The notes under the pieces: model-generated
Told to the model about the DNA's origin: nothing
The model's input: the letters and a program-made list of their open reading frames with translations, nothing else
Databases searched by the model: none
Shown: one piece after another, positions 35,192-43,631 of the stretch
How positions within the stretch are numbered: the first letter of the stretch is position 1
How the letters are laid out: each line of letters begins with the position of its first letter
Made by a program: the position numbers and the translations under genes
Source of the DNA: Trinickia dinghuensis
GTDB lineage: Bacteria > Pseudomonadota > Gammaproteobacteria > Burkholderiales > Burkholderiaceae
Assembly: GCF_003367175.1 (NCBI RefSeq)
Contig: NZ_QRGA01000016.1
Coordinates: 62,001-126,000, forward strand
DNA: 64,000 nt
Reading direction: 5' to 3'

Positions 35192-36580
35192 ATGACCGAT
35201 TCACCGCATCTGACCGAAGCGGCCATCGCGCTGAACCGCTTCGGCCTCGGCGCGCGCGGCGACGAGTCGCCGCCGTCCGACCCTAAAGCGTGGCTGCTGA
35301 ACCAATTCGACCGCTACGATCCGAAGCCGGCCGCGTTGGCCCAGCAACCCGATTCGCCGGCCGTGGCGCAGGAACTCGGCGCCGCGCGGCAGCAGGTCGC
35401 GAGCGGCGCCGATCAAGACGCGAAGCTCGCAGCCCGCAAGATGCTGCGCACCGAAGTGCGCGACGCGTACCGCGACGCCGTCGACGCGCGCGTGCAAAGC
35501 GCGCTGACGACGCAAACGCCGTTCGTCGACCGGCTCGTGTACTTCTGGAGTAATCACTTCGCGATTTCGACGGAGAAGCCTCAGGTGGCCGCGCTGGCCG
35601 GCGCGTTCGAAACCGAGGCGATTCGTCCGCACGTGCTCGGCCGTTTCGAGGACATGCTGCTCGCCGTCGAACGCCATCCCGCGATGCAGGTATTCCTCGA
35701 TCAAGTGCGCTCGATCGGTCCGGACAGCCGTGCCGCGATGCGTGCCGACGCACGCGATCCCCAGCATAAGCGCGGCCTGAACGAGAATCTCGGGCGCGAG
35801 ATCATGGAGTTGCACACGCTGGGCGTACGCACGGGCTACACGCAGAGCGACGTCACCGAATTCGCGCGCGCGCTGACGGGCTGGAGCATCGTCGGCCCGA
35901 AAGGCGCGGGCGGCACGCCCGGCACGTTTATTTTCCGCCCCGCGCTGCACGAACCGGGCGATCGCACGATCATGGGCCGTCGCTATACCGAACCCGGCGA
36001 GGCGCAAGCGCGGGCGGTGCTGCACGATCTAGCGTCGGCGCCGGCCACGGCCAATCATGTCGCGACCAAGCTCGCGCGCCACTTCGCCGGAGACAACCCG
36101 AGCCAGGCGCTCGTCGCCCGGCTGGCCCAGGCGTTTCAATCGAGCGGGGGCGATCTGCCCACCGTCTATCGCGCGCTCGTTGCCTCGTCCGAGGCGTGGA
36201 CGAGCACGCCCGTCAAGTTCAAGACCCCCTGGGATTGGACGATCTCGACGCTGCGCGGCCTCGGCGTGCAGGAGATGCCCGGCATCAAGGCCGCGCCGAT
36301 CCTGACGCAGCTCGGGCAACCCGTATGGCGCCCGGGTTCGCCCGCCGGCTATGACGATATCGCCGCAAGCTGGGCCGCGCCCGATGCACTGATGCGGCGC
36401 GTCGACCTCGCGCAGCGGATCGGGGCGCGTGTCGGCGACCGCGTCGATGCGCGCACGCTCGGCCCGAAACTGACCGCGGGTTCGCTCGATCCCGCGACGG
36501 CGCTGGCCGTCTCGCGCGCCGAAAGCGCACAAACGGCGCTCGCGCTGCTGCTCGTGTCGCCCGACTTTCAAAGGAGATAA
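35192..36580 (+). CDS. DUF1800 family protein
   Basis: A 462-residue protein of the DUF1800 family. It opens with LTEAAIALNRFGLGARGDE and shows DRLVYFWSNHFAIS, LNENLGREIMELHTLGV, YTQSDVTEFARALTGW and WAAPDALMRRVDLAQRIGARV, all conserved blocks. No signal peptide is evident. Function is not known. It is paired with a Tat-exported DUF1501 protein whose start follows by three bases, the usual arrangement, so the two probably work together. GGGAGTGAGGGGAA precedes the ATG. Confidence 0.9.
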   Translation: MTDSPHLTEAAIALNRFGLGARGDESPPSDPKAWLLNQFDRYDPKPAALAQQPDSPAVAQELGAARQQVASGADQDAKLAARKMLRTEVRDAYRDAVDARVQSALTTQTPFVDRLVYFWSNHFAISTEKPQVAALAGAFETEAIRPHVLGRFEDMLLAVERHPAMQVFLDQVRSIGPDSRAAMRADARDPQHKRGLNENLGREIMELHTLGVRTGYTQSDVTEFARALTGWSIVGPKGAGGTPGTFIFRPALHEPGDRTIMGRRYTEPGEAQARAVLHDLASAPATANHVATKLARHFAGDNPSQALVARLAQAFQSSGGDLPTVYRALVASSEAWTSTPVKFKTPWDWTISTLRGLGVQEMPGIKAAPILTQLGQPVWRPGSPAGYDDIAASWAAPDALMRRVDLAQRIGARVGDRVDARTLGPKLTAGSLDPATALAVSRAESAQTALALLLVSPDFQRR

Positions 36581-36582
36581 GC

Positions 36583-37731
36583 GTGATCTCTCGCCGCAAG
36601 TTCCTGAGCGTCACGGCCGCCGGTGCCGGCGCGATGCTCGTCGCGCCGCAACTGGTGTTCGCCAGCGTCCAATCGGAGCGCCGCTTCGTCTTCATCATTC
36701 AACGCGGTGCCGCCGATGGCCTGCACATCGTCGTGCCCTACGCCGAGCCGGCTTATGCGACGCTGCGCGGCCCGATCGCCGTCGATGCGTCCACGGCCAC
36801 GCGGCTCGACGGGACGTTCGCCTTGCATCCGTCGCTGCAGCGCACGGCGCAGTTCTATGCGGACAAGCAGGCGATGTTCGTGCATGCGGTGGCCACGCCT
36901 TACCGCGATCGCTCGCACTTCGACGGGCAAAACGTTTTGGAAACGGGCGGCAACGCGCCTTACAGCCTGCGCGACGGATGGCTGAACCGTCTCGTCGCGC
37001 TCGTCGGGCCGAGCCGTGCGCAGGCCATTGCCGTGGCGCCGACGGTCCCGCTCGCGCTGCGCGGCAAGGTCGACGTGGCGTCGTACGCGCCTTCGGCGTT
37101 GCCGAGCGCATCGGACGACTTGCTGATGCGCGTCGGCGCGCTCTACGAGCACGATGCACAGCTCGGGCCGCTCTGGCATTCGGCGATGGCCGCGCGCGAC
37201 ATGGCGGGCGGCGAGCGGGCGCGGGGCGATGCCGCCGGCATCGGCAAGGTCGCGGCGAATTTTCTGGCGCGGCCCGACGGCCCGCGCATCGCGATGATCG
37301 AGACGCTCGGGTGGGACACGCATAGCGGCCAGAACCCGCGCTTGACCGCGCAGCTCAAGGCACTCGATGCGATGGTCGGCGCGCTGCGCGACGGCCTCGG
37401 GCCGGTGTGGGACAAGACGACGGTCGTCGTGGCGACGGAGTTCGGCCGCACGGCCGCGGTCAACGGCACGGGCGGCACCGATCACGGCACGGGGACGGCG
37501 GCGATGCTCATGGGCGGGGCGGTGCGCGGCGGGCGCGTACTGGCCGATTGGCCGGGGTTGCGTACGGCGGATCTCTACCAGGGGCGGGACCTGCGGCCGA
37601 CGACGTCGCTCGACGACGTCATCGCCGGCGCCGCGAGCGAAACGTTCGGGCTCGATCCGCATCGCACGGCCGCGGCGCTCTTTCCGCAGACGAAGGAGAG
37701 CAAACCGGTTGCCGGGCTCGTCGCCGTTTGA
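36583..37731 (+). CDS. DUF1501 family protein with Tat signal
   Basis: A 382-residue protein with a twin-arginine signal (ISRRKFLSVTAAGAGAMLVAPQLVFAS), so it is exported folded to the periplasm. The DUF1501 core has FVFIIQRGAADGLHIVVPY, SHFDGQNVLETGG, TLGWDTHSGQ, VVVATEFGRTAAVNGTGGTDHG and AMLMGGAVRGG. The fold is related to alkaline phosphatase/sulfatase proteins; the activity is unknown. The start is a GTG with AAGGAG at ideal spacing. Co-transcribed with the DUF1800 gene. Confidence 0.92.
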   Translation: MISRRKFLSVTAAGAGAMLVAPQLVFASVQSERRFVFIIQRGAADGLHIVVPYAEPAYATLRGPIAVDASTATRLDGTFALHPSLQRTAQFYADKQAMFVHAVATPYRDRSHFDGQNVLETGGNAPYSLRDGWLNRLVALVGPSRAQAIAVAPTVPLALRGKVDVASYAPSALPSASDDLLMRVGALYEHDAQLGPLWHSAMAARDMAGGERARGDAAGIGKVAANFLARPDGPRIAMIETLGWDTHSGQNPRLTAQLKALDAMVGALRDGLGPVWDKTTVVVATEFGRTAAVNGTGGTDHGTGTAAMLMGGAVRGGRVLADWPGLRTADLYQGRDLRPTTSLDDVIAGAASETFGLDPHRTAAALFPQTKESKPVAGLVAV

Positions 37732-37849
37732 CCGAGGACGGCCGAGCGATCGGCTAATCGGCTGCCGCCTCGGCCCGCCGGCCGCCCCCTATGTTGGATT
37801 TTTCAACCCTGCTGTACCGCTTGGTTCCGCGTTTCTGGAGATTGATCCG

Positions 37850-38077
37850 ATGACGATTCGATTTACGTTCCTTCGTTCGCGCGCCGCGCTTGCGCTCGTC
37901 GTGTCGGCGGCCGCGATGTCGCTTGCGGCTTGCGTCGTCGAGCCCGCTCGTCCGCCGCAGCCCGCGCCGCTCGTCGAGGTCATGCCGGCGCCGCAGCCCG
38001 GCTATCACTGGGTCAAGGGCCACTACGTGTGGCGCGGCCGCTGGGAATGGATCCGCGGCCACTGGGCGCCGAACTGA
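37850..38077 (+). CDS. YXWGXW repeat-type small lipoprotein
   Basis: A 75-residue lipoprotein. The signal peptide ends in the lipobox SLAAC. The mature part has a Pro-rich linker and repeats with aromatic spacing: GYHWVKGHYVWRGRWEWIRGHW, typical of YXWGXW proteins. It should sit at the envelope; function is unknown. GGAG stands 9 bases before the ATG. The longer frame overlapping the DUF1501 gene is not used. Confidence 0.85.
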   Translation: MTIRFTFLRSRAALALVVSAAAMSLAACVVEPARPPQPAPLVEVMPAPQPGYHWVKGHYVWRGRWEWIRGHWAPN

Positions 38078-38322
38078 CCGCGCGGTGGCGTGCGGTGTGA
38101 AGAATTCGATCGACGTCGTTGCGCCGCCAACTCCGTGGATGCTTTCCGGATGATCGTGCCGATGTGATCCGGGAACGTTGTGTGCTTGCCTCTGTGTTTG
38201 TCCCCCCTTTGTCCCTGATTGCCGGGGTAGCGAGCACGGAGGCCGCACCGCATGAAGATCCGCTGTTTCCGTTGGCCAGCCGCCGCCGGCGCGGCGCGAT
38301 GCCGGTCGGCACGTGAGGCCGC

Positions 38323-39558
38323 ATGACCATCGGCTGTCCCGAATGCGGGGCGCTCGAAGACACCTCGGAGCTGGCCGGGCGCACGCTCGCGCGGTGCCGC
38401 GTCTGTCACTATCCGCTCGAGCGCACGAGCGGCCGTTCCGTCGGCGCGGCGCTGGCATGCTCGCTCACGACCTTCGTCCTGCTGCTGCCCGGTAACCTGT
38501 CGCCGCTCATGACGGTCCACCTGCTCGGCGCCGAGCGTTCGGCGCAGCTCGGCACGGGCATCGTATTGATGTGGAAAGAGGGCTTTCAGCTGTTGGCCGT
38601 CGTTCTCGGCATGACGGGCATCGTGTTGCCCATCGTGCGTTTTTCCGCGCTGTCGGTCGTGCTTTCGGCCGTGCTCCTCGGCTGGCGCCCTCGCTGGCTC
38701 GGCCGCTGCTACCGCTGGACCCTATGGCTCGATGCCTGGGCCATGCCCGATGTTTTCCTGATCGGCTGCTTCGTCGGCTACTCGCGCGTGACGCAGCAGT
38801 TGACGGGCTCGATCGATGCGGGCGGCTACTGCTTCATCGCAGCCGCATTCATGTCGATGCTGACGCGCGCGACGCTCGACCGGCGCACCGTCTGGCGTGC
38901 GATCGCGCCCGAGCATCAGCTGACGCCCGGCGAGCGTGTGCTTTCATGCACGGCATGCGATTTGATCGCGCCGGTCGAGCTGGCCGGGCACCCCTGTCCC
39001 CGTTGCGCCCTGACGCTGCGCAAACGCAAGCCCGGTGCCATTTCACGCGCCGCGGCGCTCAGTGTGGCCGCATTCGTGCTCGCCTTCCCCGCGAACTTCT
39101 ATCCGATGACGATTTCGTACCAGCTCGGTCACGCGGTCACGCACCGCATCGTCGACGGCGTCGCCGAACTATTCCAAGCGGGACTCTGGCCGTTCGGCAT
39201 TCTGATTTTTTGCACGAGCATTGCGATTCCGTTCGTGAAGCTCGCGGGTATCGCCTGGTTCGTCGCATCGGTGCTGCGCCGTTCCGACCGGCATCTGCGG
39301 ACGAAGACGCATCTGTACCGGCTCATCGACGAACTCGGACGCTGGTCGAACGTCGACGTGTTCACGATCGCCGCGTTCGTGCCGCTGATCCGGTTCGACG
39401 GCATCGCGAATGCGCGGCCCTATGATGGCGCGACCGCATTTGCACTCGTCGTCATCCTGACGATGGCGGCTTCGCGCGCGTTCGATCCGCGCCTCATGTG
39501 GGACGCGGCGCAAGAGCGGCACGCGCAAGCTGGACCCGCGCAAGCGAGGCACGCGTGA
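38323..39558 (+). CDS. pqiA: Paraquat-inducible protein A homologue (PqiA/LetA)
   Basis: An inner-membrane protein of 411 residues with two repeated halves, each a zinc-ribbon plus four helices. The Cys pairs are C5-x2-C8 with C25-x2-C28, and CTAC with CPRC in the second half. The helices have the PqiA pattern (LLLPGNLSPLMTVHLLG, FPANFYPMTISYQLG). It is the membrane partner of the MCE protein PqiB in lipid or hydrophobe transport between inner and outer membranes. It overlaps pqiB by four bases (GTGA), so the pqiABC operon is coupled. Confidence 0.95.
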   Translation: MTIGCPECGALEDTSELAGRTLARCRVCHYPLERTSGRSVGAALACSLTTFVLLLPGNLSPLMTVHLLGAERSAQLGTGIVLMWKEGFQLLAVVLGMTGIVLPIVRFSALSVVLSAVLLGWRPRWLGRCYRWTLWLDAWAMPDVFLIGCFVGYSRVTQQLTGSIDAGGYCFIAAAFMSMLTRATLDRRTVWRAIAPEHQLTPGERVLSCTACDLIAPVELAGHPCPRCALTLRKRKPGAISRAAALSVAAFVLAFPANFYPMTISYQLGHAVTHRIVDGVAELFQAGLWPFGILIFCTSIAIPFVKLAGIAWFVASVLRRSDRHLRTKTHLYRLIDELGRWSNVDVFTIAAFVPLIRFDGIANARPYDGATAFALVVILTMAASRAFDPRLMWDAAQERHAQAGPAQARHA

Positions 39559-40862
39559 ACGAGCCCGCCGAAAAGCGCACCGAAGGGGCGGACGTGAAGC
39601 GCTCGCGTTGGCCGGGCTGGATTTGGGCCGTGCCGATCGCCGCGATCGGCGTGGCCGGCTGGCTCGGCATCCGTGCCCTCGTGCAAGGCGGCGAGACCGT
39701 GACGATCGTATTCGACGATGCCTACGGCATGCAGGCCGACAACACGGAAGTTTCGCTGCACGGCGTCAAAGTGGGCGAGGTCAGGGACGTCGCGCTCGAC
39801 GGCGACGGCCGCCACGTCGACGTCAAGGTGGAGATTCGCCGCAGCGCCGATCCTTACTTGCGCACGGGCACGCGCTTCTGGGTCAAGGGCGCGCGCTTCG
39901 ATTTCAGCGACCCGTCCTCGGCGAAGGCGTTGCTCGGCGGCCCCGAAATCGTCATGCAGCCGGGATCGGGCGCAGCGACGCGAAAATTCGAAGGCAGCGA
40001 CCGCGCGTATTCGCCGGCCGCGGCGGTGAGGTACGTGGTCCGCTTTCCGGGCGCGGTCGGTCAGCTCGACGAGGGCGCTCAGGTGCGGCTGCGCGGTTTT
40101 CGCGTCGGCGAAGTCACACAGGTCTCGCTCCATTACGACGCGAGCACCGGCACGCTCGACACGCCCGTCGAGATCGTGCTCGATGCGACGCAGCTCGGTT
40201 TTGCCGAGAGCGCCAAACCGGCCGACGGCAACTGGCGTCCCGTCGTCGACGACATGCTGCGGCACCTGATCGCCACAGGGCTGCGCGCTCGGCTCACGCA
40301 AGATCCGCCGCTCGTCGGCTCGCACGAGGTGACGCTCGATTTCGTGCCGGGCGCGCCGAGCGCGACGCTGGCCGCACGCAACGGCGAGACCGACATTCCG
40401 AGCGCGCCCACGGGCGACGTCGACGCGATCGTCGCGCAGGCCGGCGACGTCATGTCGAAGGCCGACCACATCATGACGAAGATCGACGCGTTGCCGATCG
40501 AAGAGACGGGCGATAACGTTCGCCGCATCACGGCGCGTATCCGGGCGTTGTCGTCGTCGCCTCAGATCGCTGACAGTCTCGACCACATCGACCGCTCGGT
40601 GGCGCAGATCGACAAAACGCTGAACCAGGTTTCGCCGCAGATCGGGCCGCTCGTGACGCAGTTGCGGCAGACGGCGCACGAGGCCGACAGCGCCGTGGCG
40701 GCCGCCAACCGGACGATCGGCGGTGATCCGATGCGGCAGAACGATCTGCCCGCGGCATTGCGCGAGCTGACCGACATGGCCCGTTCGGTGCGCGCGCTCG
40801 CCGACTATCTCGAGCGGCATCCGGAGGCGCTCGTGCGCGGCAAGGGAGGGAAGGGGCAATGA
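39555..40862 (+). CDS. pqiB: MCE-domain protein, PqiB family
   Basis: A 435-residue protein with one N-terminal membrane helix (WIWAVPIAAIGVAGWLGIRALV) and two clear MCE/MlaD domains: VTIVFDDAYGMQADNTEVSLHGVKVGEVRDVALDG, and YVVRFPGAVGQLDEGAQVRLRGFRVGEVTQVSL. A helical C-terminal region follows with a coiled-coil-like pattern (about 300-420). E. coli PqiB has three MCE domains, so this one is shorter. The start is a GTG overlapping the pqiA stop; the frame further upstream is unlikely. It should form a periplasmic tube for lipid transfer between membranes. Confidence 0.92.
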   Translation: MNEPAEKRTEGADVKRSRWPGWIWAVPIAAIGVAGWLGIRALVQGGETVTIVFDDAYGMQADNTEVSLHGVKVGEVRDVALDGDGRHVDVKVEIRRSADPYLRTGTRFWVKGARFDFSDPSSAKALLGGPEIVMQPGSGAATRKFEGSDRAYSPAAAVRYVVRFPGAVGQLDEGAQVRLRGFRVGEVTQVSLHYDASTGTLDTPVEIVLDATQLGFAESAKPADGNWRPVVDDMLRHLIATGLRARLTQDPPLVGSHEVTLDFVPGAPSATLAARNGETDIPSAPTGDVDAIVAQAGDVMSKADHIMTKIDALPIEETGDNVRRITARIRALSSSPQIADSLDHIDRSVAQIDKTLNQVSPQIGPLVTQLRQTAHEADSAVAAANRTIGGDPMRQNDLPAALRELTDMARSVRALADYLERHPEALVRGKGGKGQ

Positions 40863-41488
40863 CGCCGAGAGCGACGACATCGACGAGAACAATGGGGGCG
40901 ACGAGGGCGTTCGCCTGTATCGCCGCGTTGACCGCGTTGGCCACTTTGACCGCCTGCGGCCACAGCCCCCCGACGCGCTATTTTTCTCTCGATGCGGTGC
41001 CGCCGAGTGCGCCCCTCTCGACGGACGCTGCTCACATGGCGCCGGTCCAGTTGGGTGCCGTGCGGATTCCGGCCTCGCTCGACCGGCCCGAGATCGTCGC
41101 GCAGGATGCGCAATACCGGCTCTCAATACGCGAGAACGATCACTGGGGCGCGCCGTTCGCGCAGATGATACGCAGCACACTCGCGCAAGATCTGCTCGCG
41201 CGCCTGCCGCCCGGTTCGTTCGTGCTGCCCGGCGCGCCGGCGCCGCCGGGCGCGCGCGGTATCGTCGTCACTGTCCTCGATCTGCGCGCGAACGCACAAG
41301 GAGAGATGACGTTCGAAGGCAGCTGGACGCTGACGGCGGGCGAGAACGCGACGGCCGTGATGACGCAGGAAGTCTCGTTGACGGAGCCGATGCCGTCCGG
41401 CGATTCCGCCGCGATTGCGGCCGCGCTAAGCCGCGTGGTGGGTCGATTGGCCGACCGGATCGCCGCGTCTCTCGCCGCGCAGCGGTGA
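40859..41488 (+). CDS. pqiC: PqiC-type outer-membrane lipoprotein
   Basis: A 209-residue lipoprotein with lipobox LTAC after a hydrophobic segment (FACIAALTALATLTACG). It shows the family blocks PTRYFSLDAVPPSA, APVQLGAVRIPASLDRPEIVAQ, NDHWGAPFAQMIRSTLAQDLLARLP. It overlaps pqiB by four bases (ATGA). It should be the outer-membrane partner of the PqiAB system. An upstream ATG is used; an internal ATG (codon 12) would also leave an intact signal. Confidence 0.93.
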   Translation: MTPRATTSTRTMGATRAFACIAALTALATLTACGHSPPTRYFSLDAVPPSAPLSTDAAHMAPVQLGAVRIPASLDRPEIVAQDAQYRLSIRENDHWGAPFAQMIRSTLAQDLLARLPPGSFVLPGAPAPPGARGIVVTVLDLRANAQGEMTFEGSWTLTAGENATAVMTQEVSLTEPMPSGDSAAIAAALSRVVGRLADRIAASLAAQR

Positions 41489-41528
41489 GCGAACGCCGCT
41501 GCATGGCGATGTGCGCGGCCGTTCCCCC

Positions 41529-42545
41529 TCATTGCACCGCGCCCGTCGGCGGCCGGCTCAAGCGCTCCGTCAGCGCCGCGTGCAACTTCGCGAGCACGGC
41601 CGGTTCGGCATCGCTGACGGCCCACCAGAGCATGCCTTGGTCACGCCAGCGCGCGATCGCGTAGCCGTCGCTCGTCAGTGCGGGCGGCGCGCGCAGTGTG
41701 CCGGCGTCCGTCTCGGGCATCACATAGACGTCGATGACGTGCTTGCGATAGCGATAGACGAGCACGGCGACGCGCCGATGGCCGACGTAGTCGAGGCGGC
41801 CGCCCGTCAGCGCGAAGCCGGCGTCGGCAAGGTCCTCGACGGGCGGCGCATAGTCGAGCCGACCGTTGAACCAGGGCTTGACCGTATGCTGATCGGACGA
41901 GACCACGTCGATGTCGTGTCCCGACAATTGCGCGCGGACATGACTCTGAACGAGTTCGTCGACGAAGGCCGTGTTCGTCCTTTCAGTGCTGCCGGGCCGA
42001 TTCACGACGAGCGCGACGCTCGCGATCAGCGCGACGGCGGCGACGGCGATGCCCATCGGCCATCCGAACGCGGAGGAGGATCCGCCGGTCGGACGAGCGG
42101 CTCCGGCTCCGGCTCCGGCTCTGCGCGGTGCGCGCCACGCGTTCCAAGCCCAGCCGAAGCCGCCGGGCACGCGTCGCTTGTCGCGGGTGCCATGGCTGTC
42201 GCGCGTGTCGAGTGATGGCTTAGGTGCTTGACCGGAGTTGCCTGGGCGCACGCGCGGTTCTTGTGCTGATGCCGCTGCTGCTGCGTCTTGGTCCTGATCT
42301 TCGTTCCGATGCGAAGGCGCGACCTCTACGGCCGGCAGTGCCGCGAGCATGCGCGCGCGCAGCGCGTCGGGCGCGTGAAAGTACTCGGCTGTGCGCGTCG
42401 CTTGGCTGACGGCCAGCAGCGCTTGCGTTTCGCGCCGGCATTCGGGACACGTCGTCAAATGCTGCTCCACGCGCAGCGCCTCCGCGGCCGACAGCTCGCG
42501 GTCGACGGCGGCACCGAGGAGCGGTCGGGCTTCATTGCAGTCCAT
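41529..42545 (-). CDS. Zinc-type (ZAS) anti-sigma factor, membrane protein
   Basis: A 338-residue protein with an N-terminal ZAS domain (MDCNEARPLLGAAVDREL, then EQHLTTCPECRRE with His-x3-Cys-x2-Cys, about 28-36). The long Pro/Gly/Ala/Arg-rich linker (about 75-155) is followed by one membrane helix (GIAVAAVALIASVALVVN) and a periplasmic domain of about 160 residues. AAGGAG precedes the ATG. The start overlaps the upstream sigma gene by 14 bases, so the pair is co-translated. It should bind and inhibit the ECF sigma factor and respond to a periplasmic signal. Confidence 0.92.
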   Translation of the reverse strand: MDCNEARPLLGAAVDRELSAAEALRVEQHLTTCPECRRETQALLAVSQATRTAEYFHAPDALRARMLAALPAVEVAPSHRNEDQDQDAAAAASAQEPRVRPGNSGQAPKPSLDTRDSHGTRDKRRVPGGFGWAWNAWRAPRRAGAGAGAARPTGGSSSAFGWPMGIAVAAVALIASVALVVNRPGSTERTNTAFVDELVQSHVRAQLSGHDIDVVSSDQHTVKPWFNGRLDYAPPVEDLADAGFALTGGRLDYVGHRRVAVLVYRYRKHVIDVYVMPETDAGTLRAPPALTSDGYAIARWRDQGMLWWAVSDAEPAVLAKLHAALTERLSRPPTGAVQ

Positions 42546-43164
42546 CTGGGCTCTCCTTGGCGATCGTGTCGATGCGTGCGGGACGCTCGTCGCGCAAAGG
42601 CGCGAGTAGCACGGCCAGCTTGCGCCGGCCGCGCGCGAGGCGCGACATGACGGTGCCGATCGGCAGGTCGGCGATGATCGCGATATCGCGATAGCTCATG
42701 TCTTCCAATTCGCGCAGGATCAGGACCTCCCGATACTCGACCGGCAGGCGTTCGAGCGCTTCGCGCACGAGCCTCGTGTTCTCGCCTTGCAGCAGCAGCG
42801 TTTGCGGATCGGCGCAGATCGACGAGACTTCGTCGAAGATGCTCGTTTCGTCGAGTTCGTCGTCGAACTGCGCCACCTCGCGCGAATTCGTGCGCCGTCG
42901 CCATTCGGTGTACCAGGTGCGCCGCACGATCGCGAGCAGCCAGGGCCGCGCGTTCTCGCCTCGGAACGTGCCGAAGAAGCGAAAAGCCCGCACGAAGGCT
43001 TCCTGAACGACGTCGTCGGCATCGCCAGCGTTGCCGCTGAGCCAGCGCGCGAGGTTGTATGCCGCATCGAGATGCGGCAGCGCGAGTTGTTGAAAGCGGC
43101 GGCTGCGCTCGGCTTCGTCGTGCTCGCCGGGCGATGTGTTCGCGTGCTTGTCGGTTTCGGCCAC
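42532..43164 (-). CDS. ECF-type RNA polymerase sigma factor
   Basis: A 210-residue sigma factor. Region 2: LPHLDAAYNLARWLSGNAGDADDVVQEAFVRAFRFFGTFRGENARPWLLAIVRRTWY. Region 4: LERLPVEYREVLILRELEDMSYRDIAIIADLPIGTVMSRLARGRRKL. The start is the GTG at 43164, with AAGGAGG eight bases upstream; it gives VAETDKHAN as the N-terminus. A longer open frame extends over the cupredoxin gene but is not coding. It is followed by its likely anti-sigma factor and preceded by a cupredoxin and phosphoesterase in one operon. Confidence 0.93.
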   Translation of the reverse strand: MAETDKHANTSPGEHDEAERSRRFQQLALPHLDAAYNLARWLSGNAGDADDVVQEAFVRAFRFFGTFRGENARPWLLAIVRRTWYTEWRRRTNSREVAQFDDELDETSIFDEVSSICADPQTLLLQGENTRLVREALERLPVEYREVLILRELEDMSYRDIAIIADLPIGTVMSRLARGRRKLAVLLAPLRDERPARIDTIAKESPDGLQ

Positions 43165-43184
43165 CTGGAACGCCTCCTTGACCC

Positions 43185-43631
43185 TCAATGCACGACGATC
43201 TTGCCGACCATCATCGGGTGGATACCGCAAAAGTAGGCGTAGGTGCCCGGCTTGTCGAGCACCGTCGCGAACGAATCGTCGGTATCGAGCGCTTGCGACG
43301 GCTTGAACGCGCCCCCCGCGCTGATGACGGTATGCGGCTCGTCGTCGCGATTGGTCCAGACGATGCGGGCGCCGGCCGGCACCGTCAGTTCCTTCGGCGA
43401 AAACGCGAAGTCGTGAATATCGATGCGATAGGTGGCGCCGCCGTTGCCGGAGGCAGTCGCAGTGCCGGTGTCGTTCGATGCGGCGGCGGCCGAGCCGGCC
43501 ACGCAAAGCGCGGTCGATACGGCGAGGGGGACGACGACGAGCGCCCGCAACAGCGTAAGCAAACGCATGCGCGAGCCCGAGCCCCTGCTTGTGCCCGTGC
43601 CTTTATCGGGAGCGTGAGCGAACGTTCTCAT
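43185..43631 (-). CDS. Secreted cupredoxin (blue copper-type protein)
   Basis: A 148-residue exported protein. After a signal peptide (LLTLLRALVVVPLAVSTALCVAGSAAAAS) comes a cupredoxin domain: YRIDIHDFAFSPKELTVPAGARIVWTNRDDEPHTVIS, ending TYAYFCGIHPMMVGKIVVH. The type-1 copper ligands are the His in DEPHTV and the Cys, His and Met in CGIHPMM. It should carry electrons or copper in the periplasm. The ATG at 43631 overlaps the stop of the preceding gene (ATGA) and has GAGG upstream; a second ATG at 43568 would start right at the signal peptide. Confidence 0.92.
   Translation of the reverse strand: MRTFAHAPDKGTGTSRGSGSRMRLLTLLRALVVVPLAVSTALCVAGSAAAASNDTGTATASGNGGATYRIDIHDFAFSPKELTVPAGARIVWTNRDDEPHTVISAGGAFKPSQALDTDDSFATVLDKPGTYAYFCGIHPMMVGKIVVH

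Noticed and set aside
42532..43506. A 324-codon form of the second ECF sigma factor
   Set aside because: The upstream part overlaps the cupredoxin gene and is not protein-like; a GTG at 43164 with AAGGAGG at ideal spacing explains the true start.
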